From Patiriisocius sp047731265 (lineage in GTDB: Bacteria > Bacteroidota > Bacteroidia > Flavobacteriales > Flavobacteriaceae): a DNA stretch of 64,000 bases. A program made the translations under genes and the position numbers. A model generated the notes under the pieces. That model was not told where the DNA came from. It saw only the letters and a program-made list of their open reading frames with translations, and ran no database searches. Each line of letters starts with the position of its first letter. The first letter of the stretch is position 1. This document shows, piece by piece, positions 53,204-62,100 of the stretch. Location: assembly GCF_047731265.1 (NCBI RefSeq), contig NZ_CP159835.1:2232001-2296000 (forward strand). The letters are read 5' to 3'.

Positions 53204-53518
53204 ATGGCAGACGATAATAAACCAAAAAAAGGGCAAATAAATATTGAATTGGATGCAGATGTTGCGCAAGGTATCTACAGTAACCTAGCAATTATAAATC
53301 ACTCACAAAGCGAGTTTGTAGTTGACTTTGTAAGTATTATGCCTGGAGTGCCTAAAAGTAAAGTGAAGTCACGTATTGTGCTTACACCGCAACACGCAAA
53401 ACGTTTTTTAAAAGCGCTTAACGAAAATGTTTCTAGGTTTGAGAAAAATCATGGACCAATAAAAGAAAATAATCAACCACAAATGCCTATTAATTTTGGG
53501 CCTACTGGAGAAGCATAG
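53204..53518 (+). CDS. DUF3467 family small protein
   Basis: 104 residues from ATG 53204. The longer frame from 53132 covers the rpoC terminator hairpin and is rejected. It contains QINIELDADVAQGIYSNLAI, FVVDFVSIMPGVPKSKVKSR and TPQHAKRFLKALNENVSRFE, the conserved DUF3467 pattern. Located directly after rpoC in many Bacteroidota, which suggests a transcription- or ribosome-linked role, but none is established as far as I know. It is followed by a strong terminator shared with prfC. Confidence 0.88.
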   Translation: MADDNKPKKGQINIELDADVAQGIYSNLAIINHSQSEFVVDFVSIMPGVPKSKVKSRIVLTPQHAKRFLKALNENVSRFEKNHGPIKENNQPQMPINFGPTGEA

Positions 53519-53563
53519 TAATAGTGCTAATTAAACAGGAGCCGTTTGCAGTAAATAATAATC

Positions 53564-53602
53564 AAAAAAAGCCTCAAATCATTCATTGATTTGAGGCTTT
53601 TT
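53564..53602. terminator. Bidirectional terminator between DUF3467 gene and prfC
   Basis: GCCTCAAATCA pairs with TGATTTGAGGC around TTCAT, with seven A before and five T after, so it works on both convergent transcripts. Confidence 0.9.
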
Positions 53603-53618
53603 AATTTTACTTGACCGC

Positions 53619-55217
53619 TTATTTTATGCGCTCAAACTCACTTACAAAATGTAATTTCACGTTAGGGTATTTGCTTTGTGTCATTTGTAGTGTAAATGCG
53701 CTATCTGCAAAGAACACAAGTTGACCTCGTTTATCTTTTGCTAAATATTTAGATTTCGTACGTTTAAAGTCGGCAAATTCATCACTCTTGCCGTCTTTAG
53801 CTTCAACCCAACATGCTTTATGTACATTGAGGTTTTCGTACCTGCAAATAGCTCCATATTCGTGTTCTAGCCTGTACTGTATTACTTCAAATTGAAGCGC
53901 TCCCACCGTACCTATGGCTTTACGTCCATTTAATTCTAGCGTGAATAATTGAGCAACTCCCTCATCCATTAATTGATCAATTCCTTTTTCGAGCTGTTTG
54001 CTTTTTAGAGGATCTGCGTTGTTAATATATTTAAAAAATTCTGGAGAAAAACTAGGGATGCCTTTATATTGCATATTCTCACCTTCGGTTAATGTATCAC
54101 CAATCTTGAAGTTTCCAGTATCATGTAGTCCTACGATGTCTCCTGGGTAAGAGATGTCTACTATTTGTTTCTTTTCAGCAAAAAATGCATTCGGACTAGA
54201 AAACTTCATTTTCTTATTATTACGAACGTGCAAATAGTTTATATTTCTTTCAAACACTCCTGAAACAATCTTTACAAAGGCTAAACGGTCTCGATGTTTA
54301 GGATCCATATTAGCGTGAATTTTAAATACGAATCCTGAAAATTCCTTCTCTTCTGGTTTTACCAACCTAGTATCGCTAGCTTTGGGTTGAGGTTTAGGTG
54401 CTATTTCGATAAAACAATCTAATAATTCACGAACACCAAAATTATTAAGTGCCGAGCCAAAGAAAACAGGTTGTAGCGCTCCGGCTAAATACTCATCTCG
54501 ATTAAATGCAGGATAAATTCCTTGAACCAATTCTAATTCCTCTTGTAATTCTTTTGCAGGTTTTTCACCAATAAGTCTTGGCAGTTCTTTGCTGTTTAAA
54601 TTTTCAATCTCAATAGTTTCTTCAATATTTTTACGACTATCACCACTAAAAAGATTCACATTCTTTTCCCATATATTATAGATGCCTTTAAAGTCATACC
54701 CCATGCCTATAGGGAATGAGAGTGGTGTAACCCTAAGCTGCAATTTTTGTTCAATTTCATCTAACAATTCAAACGCATCTTTTCCTTCGCGATCCAATTT
54801 GTTTATAAAAACAATCATAGGGATATTGCGCATTCTACAAACTTCAACCAGTTTTTTGGTTTGTTCCTCAACACCCTTTGCAACATCTATAACTACAATA
54901 ACACTGTCCACTGCTGTAAGGGTTCTAAAGGTGTCTTCAGCAAAGTCTTTGTGTCCTGGAGTATCGAGAATGTTTATTTTAATGCCTTCGTATTCAAATG
55001 CAAGTACAGAGGTAGCTACAGAGATTCCACGTTGGCGTTCTATCTCCATAAAGTCACTGGTGGCGCCTTTTTTAATTTTATTGCTTTTAACAGCTCCTGC
55101 CTCTTGAATCGCTCCTCCAAAGAGAAGTAATTTTTCAGTTAGTGTCGTTTTTCCTGCATCTGGATGCGAAATGATACCGAAAGTTTTACGCCTATTTATT
55201 TCTTTTTGTAAAGACAT
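53619..55217 (-). CDS. prfC: Peptide chain release factor 3
   Basis: 532 residues. G motifs: ISHPDAGKTTLTEKL (G1), ERQRGISVATS (G2), DTPGHKDFAEDTFR (G3) and FINKLDREGKD (G4). The RF3-specific C-terminus includes GTVGALQFEVIQYRL. RF3 uses GTP to recycle RF1/RF2 after termination. It is alone on the minus strand with a shared terminator. Confidence 0.97.
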   Translation of the reverse strand: MSLQKEINRRKTFGIISHPDAGKTTLTEKLLLFGGAIQEAGAVKSNKIKKGATSDFMEIERQRGISVATSVLAFEYEGIKINILDTPGHKDFAEDTFRTLTAVDSVIVVIDVAKGVEEQTKKLVEVCRMRNIPMIVFINKLDREGKDAFELLDEIEQKLQLRVTPLSFPIGMGYDFKGIYNIWEKNVNLFSGDSRKNIEETIEIENLNSKELPRLIGEKPAKELQEELELVQGIYPAFNRDEYLAGALQPVFFGSALNNFGVRELLDCFIEIAPKPQPKASDTRLVKPEEKEFSGFVFKIHANMDPKHRDRLAFVKIVSGVFERNINYLHVRNNKKMKFSSPNAFFAEKKQIVDISYPGDIVGLHDTGNFKIGDTLTEGENMQYKGIPSFSPEFFKYINNADPLKSKQLEKGIDQLMDEGVAQLFTLELNGRKAIGTVGALQFEVIQYRLEHEYGAICRYENLNVHKACWVEAKDGKSDEFADFKRTKSKYLAKDKRGQLVFFADSAFTLQMTQSKYPNVKLHFVSEFERIK

Positions 55218-55859
55218 TTTGTAAATATTTAACTGGCAAATATACAGCTAGTTTGTCAAATTTTATACTTCATCATAAGTGTAAAATGACTGATTTACAC
55301 TTTTATGGTAAGTAAATTCCTACTTTATTAGTTCAAAATACTGCAAGTATTAACACGTTTAACCGCCTAAATTTGTCGTTAAACGATTTAATTGTATTTT
55401 AAACGTTGTTTTACTAAGTGAATGTATTGAAATTCCTTTAGTATATATAAATATTCGTTTTTGTACAAAATAAAAAATAAAATAGGGATTAACACATAAT
55501 CTTTTAAATTTGAAAAATTATTAAATTCCTACAATTAATATAAGAACAGAAATATTGAATCAGAGTTAATTAGACAGGTTTTAATATGTTGTTCTTACAA
55601 AAAAATGGTTTTATAATGTCATAAAAACAGAGGGTCTAAGCAAAAAACGTACACACGGTTCCTACAAAAAAAAGATACATATTTTCGAGTTTCTCGTAGT
55701 TGAACGAAAGTTTTTGTTCGTTCAGCGAAAATTTCTTTTTTTTTGCTGTCTGTAATACATTTCCTACGTATTCTTGTGGCTGTAATAAAATAAAAGAATA
55801 TAAATTATATTTGAATGCTCTCCAAAGTAAACATTAGAGAGAATAATATTGGTAAAATT
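55218..55859. other. 640-bp AT-rich spacer upstream of the giant surface-protein locus
   Basis: No gene is supported. One good hairpin lies at 55699-55726 (GTTGAACGAA with TTCGTTCAGC). I found no exact TAnnTTTG in a position I would defend; it could still hold the promoter of the giant gene and upstream regulatory DNA, given its length. Confidence 0.55.
55699..55726. repeat. Inverted repeat in the spacer upstream of the giant gene
   Basis: GTTGAACGAA (55699-55708) pairs with TTCGTTCAGC (55717-55726) with one G-U pair and an 8-base loop. It could be an operator or RNA hairpin; a T-run lies about 10 bp beyond it (from 55735). Confidence 0.5.
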
Positions 55860-56091
55860 ATGAATATACATATTAACATTTATAACAACTATTACACGAT
55901 TGATATTTTCAAATTCAAGCTTTAGTCAAATACTTGAATTAGGAAAACTTTCTATTTGTAGACATTTCAACTGTTTACTTGTTCGTGAAAATAGAATTGT
56001 TATTGCTTTAACATTTAAAGTCGCAATAGACGGTGTTGCTATTAACTACGAAAAAATCATAAAAGCGCCAGACAATAAGTATGGCTATTAA
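55860..56091 (+). pseudogene. Remnant paralogue of the giant protein's N-terminus
   Basis: An ATG at 55860 is followed, 61 bp later, by SFSQILELGKLS in another frame. The giant gene has GFSQTLELGTLS 63 bp after its ATG, and the DNA around it (TTTAGTCAAA-ACTTGAATTAGGAA) is closely similar. The signal region has lost frame by a 2-bp difference and the rest up to the stop at 56091 is unrelated. It looks like the leftover start of a duplicated or deleted neighbour. Confidence 0.65.
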
Positions 56092-56127
56092 CTAGACTAC
56101 GGAACTACACTTTTAGAACTATTAATT

Positions 56128-59100
56128 ATGAATAAAAAACTACTTTTCAGTTTAACTACTATATCACTACTACTATTATCAAGTATTGGTTTTAGTCAAA
56201 CACTTGAATTAGGAACACTTTCCTCTTTTGGAGCTTTTTCAGGCACCGGAGGAATTGCAAATAGTGGGCAAATAGAGGGCGATACCGGAACATACGACGG
56301 AATATTTAGTGGTAACGGATCTAATTCTGGTCAACAATATCCTTCCGGCAGCCCTACATCTAAACAAGCTCAAATAGATGTGCTTAGGGTATATGTACAC
56401 CTTAGTGATGTTTTTGTTACAAATGCTGGTACCCACTCTTCAGTTTTTGGAAATGGAGAAACTATTTTCCCTGGCGTTTATTCTACACCTGGCGCGGGCT
56501 CAGTAACTGGAACTCTTACTCTTGACGGGTTAGGGAATTCTGATGCTGTATTTATAATTAAATTTGAAGGAGCACTTACAGTTGGAGCAAGTGCAACGAT
56601 TGTTTTATCTAATGGCACCAAAGCTGCTAATGTTTATTGGATTTCTGAAGGGGCTATAACTCTTGGAGCAAATAGTGTTGTAAGAGGGTCTGTATTCGCA
56701 CATCCAGGAGGAATTACCGTTGGTGCAAATGGTACCATAGAAGGAAGATTGATTACCTCTGAAGGAGCTGTAACTGTTGGAGCTGGTGGTTCGTTAGTGA
56801 TTCCTGTGGGACCTAGTGATATTCAAATAAATTGTTTAGGTACCTGCAATTCTAATCCGAATGTTGATATTTTAGGAAGTGTGAAAAGTTTTGCTATGTT
56901 TACTAGTTCTGGTGCTGTGTCAAATGCCGCTACATCTGGATTTATTGGTGATATTGGTACAAATGCAGGTGCTATAACTGGTATACAGACTGGTGCTACA
57001 ACTCACGTAGGAAAAATATACCCTCCAGGCCCTATTGCAGCACAAGCCGCACAAGATTTAAGTAGCGCTTATAACCAGCTTATGGCTATACAAAGTACTG
57101 ACCTTGGACATATTCCTCTTTTTGGAAATGGAGAAACGATGCAGCCTGGGGTTTATTATATAGCAGGAGCAGGAAGTTTACAAGGAACTATCGTTTTAGA
57201 CGGTAATTTTGATCCCGATGCAATCTTTATTTTTAAGTTTTTAGGTGCATTTACAGTAACCGCACAATCCAAAATAATTTTGAAGAATGGCGCACGTCGT
57301 TGTAATATTTTTTGGGTTTCTGGAGCTGGAGGTACTGGCGCTATTGACATTGGTACATTTGCTTTTGTGAAGGGAACATTTCTTGCCCACGGCGGAGCTT
57401 GTACCGCAGCAGCAAATGTAAATTTAGAGGGACGATTGCTTTCTACAGCTGGAGCAATAGGATTTAGCACAGGGGTAATTTATAATGATACACTTTGTTT
57501 TGAAGATGAAATCGCTATTGTTAAGACAGGATTATTTGTTGATGCAAACGGAGATCAGTGTGCTGATGTAGGAGAGACTATCGATTATACATTCACTGTA
57601 ACCAATGAAGGAAATGAAAGTTTATCGGCTATTGTTGTCACAGACCCACTAGTTCCAATAATCGCATATGTATCTGGAGATACAAATGGAAACATGGAGC
57701 TAGATATGACTGAGACGTGGATTTATACAGGAACATTTACCATTGATCAAGGTGATATCGACGCAGGTGGGGTGACAAACCAAGCACTTGCTAAAGCTAC
57801 TACATATAACGGATTTCTTATAAATGATTTATCTGATGATTCTAGTGTTTTAGAAGATGACCCAACAATTACAGAACTTTGTAATTTACGTCTTGTTCTA
57901 GTTGAAAAAATAGATATATTATGTAATGGATTCAACACTGGTTCTATAACAGTTTCTGCTACAGGAGGATCACCTCCATATATGTTTACTCTTAATGGAG
58001 GAATACCACAATCTTCTCCTTTATTTGATAACTTATTAGCTGGTGTTTATACAATAGGAATAACAGACACTACTGCAGGAAACCCAAACGCGATAGTAGT
58101 AACTTTAGTTGAACCAAATGCTTTAAGTATTGTTATTACAAAGGTAAATGCAACGACTGGTCAAGGATGTCTTGATGGTCAGGCAACTGTAACAGCAAGT
58201 GGAGGAACCCCTCCTTATACTTATCAATGGAATGCTAGTGCTGGAAGTCAAACTTCCATGACAGCAACAAACCTTCCTGCTGGTACACATATAGTAGCGG
58301 TAACAGATGATAATGGATGTATTTTAGAACAAGGAGTAGTTATTGATTGTGTAAATACTTGTGATGCCGTTATTGCTATAGATTCTATAGTTAATGTATT
58401 CTGTGCAGGCGCAACTACAGGTAGTGCAACAGTTATTGCAAGCTCTATAGCAAATCCTACTGCAACTTTTACATTTACTTGGAATTCAGTTCCTCTACAA
58501 GTTGATTCTGGAGTGACTACAAGTACAATTAATAATTTAGCTGCTGGAGTTTATACTGTTAGTGTAACGATTGATGGAACAGTTTGTTTACCAGTTGAAC
58601 AAAGTGTTATTATAACAGAGCCAACAAATGCCTTGAACGTAACGGCAACTTCTACAGACGAAAGTGGTCCAGCTACCGGAGATGGTACAGCAACTGCTAA
58701 CCCAACAGGAGGAACACCCTCTTACACATATTCTTGGAATACGACACCAGTACAAACTACTCAAACAATTACTGGCCTAAGTGCTGGAACATATATAGTA
58801 ACAGTAACAGATGATAATGGATGTGTGGCAACTGCTTCAACAGTAGTTAACCCTGGAACTTGTAATAATTTAGCTGTAATTGCATCTTCAACTCCTGTAA
58901 CTTGTAATGGATTTAGTGATGGTTCAATTATTGCTAATGTAACAGGAGGAGTAGGTCCTTTTACTTACTCTTGGAATACGACACCAGTGCAAACTACTCA
59001 AACAATAAATGGTTTAACAGCTGGAGTTTATACGGTAACTGTAACTGATGGTACAACATTATGTACCGTAACATCTACTGCTACAGTTAATCAACCTGGA

Positions 59101-62100
59101 ATTTTAAGTTCAGGAATTGCAATAACCAATGTAATTTGTTTTGGTAATGATTCAGGTTCTTTAGACTTAACAGTAACCGGAGGAACTCCTCCATATTCAT
59201 TTGCTTGGGGTCCAGGTGGTGAAATAACAGAAGATATTTTCAGTTTAACAGCAGGAACATATTCAGTTTTAATTACGGATGCTAATGGTTGTACAACAAC
59301 AAATAGTGCAGAAGTATTAGAGCCTTCAGAAGAATTGGCTATTACCTATACCGTAGTTGATGTTTTATGTAACGGTTATTTATCAGGAGCTATAGACATT
59401 ACTGTAACTGGTGGCACGCCACCATATTCATATGTATGGAATAATGGTACTTTCACAGAAGACCAAATTAATGTTGTAGCAGGGACCTATAGTGTTACTG
59501 TAACAGACGCAAACGGATGTACAATACCTGAAAATGGTATTATTGTTAACGAGCCAGCAAATGCTTTAAGTATTGTTATTACAAAGGTAAATGCAACGAC
59601 TGGTCAAGGATGTCTTGATGGTCAGGCAACTGTAACACCAAGTGGAGGAACCCCTCCTTATACTTATCAATGGAATGCTAGTGCTGGAAGTCAAACTTCC
59701 ATGATTGCAACAAACCTTCCTGAAGGGACACATATAGTAACGGTAACAGATGATAATGGATGTATTTTAGAACAAGGAGTAGTTATTGATTGTGTAAATA
59801 CTTGTGATGCCGTTATTGCTATAGACTCTATAGTTAATGTATTTTGTGCAGGCGCAACTACAGGTAGTGCAACAGTTATTGCAAGCTCTATAGCAAATCC
59901 TACTGCAACTTTTACATTTACTTGGAATTCAGTTCCTCCACAAGTTGATTCTGGAGTGACTACAAGTACAATTAATAATTTAGCTGCTGGAGTTTATACT
60001 GTTAGTGTAACAATTGATGGAACAGTTTGTTTACCAGTTGAACAAAGTGTTATTATAACAGAGCCAACAAATTCCTTGAACGTAACGGCAACTTCTACAG
60101 ACGAAAGTGGTCCAGCTACCGGAGATGGTACAGCAACTGCTAACCCAACAGGAGGAACACCCTCTTACACATATTCTTGGAATACGACACCAGTACAAAC
60201 TACTCAAACAATTACTGGCCTAAGTGCTGGAACATATATAGTAACAGTAACAGATGATAATGGATGTGTGGCAACTGCTTCAACAATAGTTAACCCTAGA
60301 ACTTGTAATAATTTAGCTGTAATTGCATCTTCAACTCCTGTAACTTGTAATGGATTTAGTGATGGTTCAGTTATTGCTAATGTAACAGGAGGAGTAGGTC
60401 CTTTTACTTACTCTTGGAATACGACACCAGTGCAAACTACTCAAACAATAAATGGTTTAACAGCTGGAGTTTATACGGTAACTGTAACTGATGGTACAAC
60501 ATTATGTACCGTAACATCTACTGCTACAGTTAATCAACCTGTAATTTTAAGTTCAGGAATTGCAATAACCAATGTAATTTGTTTTGGTAATGATTCAGGT
60601 TCTTTAGACTTAACAGTAACCGGAGGAACTCCTCCATATTCATTTGCTTGGAGTCCAGGTGGTGAAATAACAGAAGATCTTTTCAGTTTAACAGCAGGAA
60701 CATATTCAGTTTTAATTACGGATGCTAATGGTTGTACAACAACAAATAGTGCAGAAGTATTAGAGTCTTCAGAAGAATTGGCTATTACCTATACCGTAGT
60801 TGATGTTTTATGTAACGGTTATTTATCAGGAGCTATAGACATTACTGTAACTGGTGGCACGCCACCATATTCATATGTATGGAATAATGGTACTTTCACA
60901 GAAGACCAAATTAATGTTGTAGCAGGGACCTATAGTGTTACTGTAACAGACGCAAACGGATGTACAATACCTGAAAATGGTATCATTGTTAACGAGCCAG
61001 CAAATGCTTTAAGTATTGTTATTACAAAGGTAAATGCAACGACTGCCTCAGAATGCACTGATGGTCAGGCAACTGCAACGGCAAGCGGAGGAACCCCTCC
61101 TTATACTTATCAATGGAGTGCTAGTGCTGGAAGTCAGACTTCCATGATTGCAACAAACCTTCCTGAAGGGACACATATAGTAACGGTAACAGATGATAAT
61201 GGATGTATTTTAGAACAAGGAGTAGTTATTGATTGTGTAAATACTTGTGATGCCGTTATTGCTATAGATTCTATAGTTAATGTATTTTGTGCAGGCGCAA
61301 CTACAGGTAGTGCAACAGTTATTGCAAGCTCTATAGCAAATCCTACTGCAACTTTTACATTTACTTGGAATTCAGTTCCTCCACAAGTTGATTCTGGAGT
61401 GACTACAAGTACAATTAATAATTTAGCTGCTGGAGTTTATACTGTTAGTGTAACAATTGATGGAACAGTTTGTTTACCAGTTGAACAAAGTGTTATTATA
61501 ACAGAGCCAACAAATTCCTTGAACGTAACGGCAACTTCTACAGACGAAAGTGGTCCAGCTACCGGAGATGGTACAGCAACTGCTAACCCAACAGGAGGAA
61601 CACCCTCTTACACATATTCTTGGAATACGACACCAGTACAAACTACTCAAACAATTACTGGCCTAAGTGCTGGAACATATATAGTAACAGTAACAGATGA
61701 TAATGGATGTGTGGCAACTGCTTCAACAATAGTTAACCCTAGAACTTGTAATAATTTAGCTGTAATTGCATCTTCAACTCCTGTAACTTGTAATGGATTT
61801 AGTGATGGTTCAGTTATTGCTAATGTAACAGGAGGAGTAGGTCCTTTTACTTACTCTTGGAATACGACACCAGTGCAAACTACTCAAACAATAAATGGTT
61901 TAACAGCTGGAGTTTATACGGTAACTGTAACTGATGGTACAACATTATGTACCGTAACATCTACTGCTACAGTTAATCAACCTGTAATTTTAAGTTCAGG
62001 AATTGCAATAACCAATGTAATTTGTTTTGGTAATGATTCAGGTTCTTTAGACTTAACAGTAACCGGAGGAACTCCTCCATATTCATTTGCTTGGAGTCCA

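Noticed and set aside
55900..56091. 63-residue gene upstream of the giant protein
   Set aside because: The similar part matches the giant protein's N-terminus in a displaced frame; better explained as a remnant.
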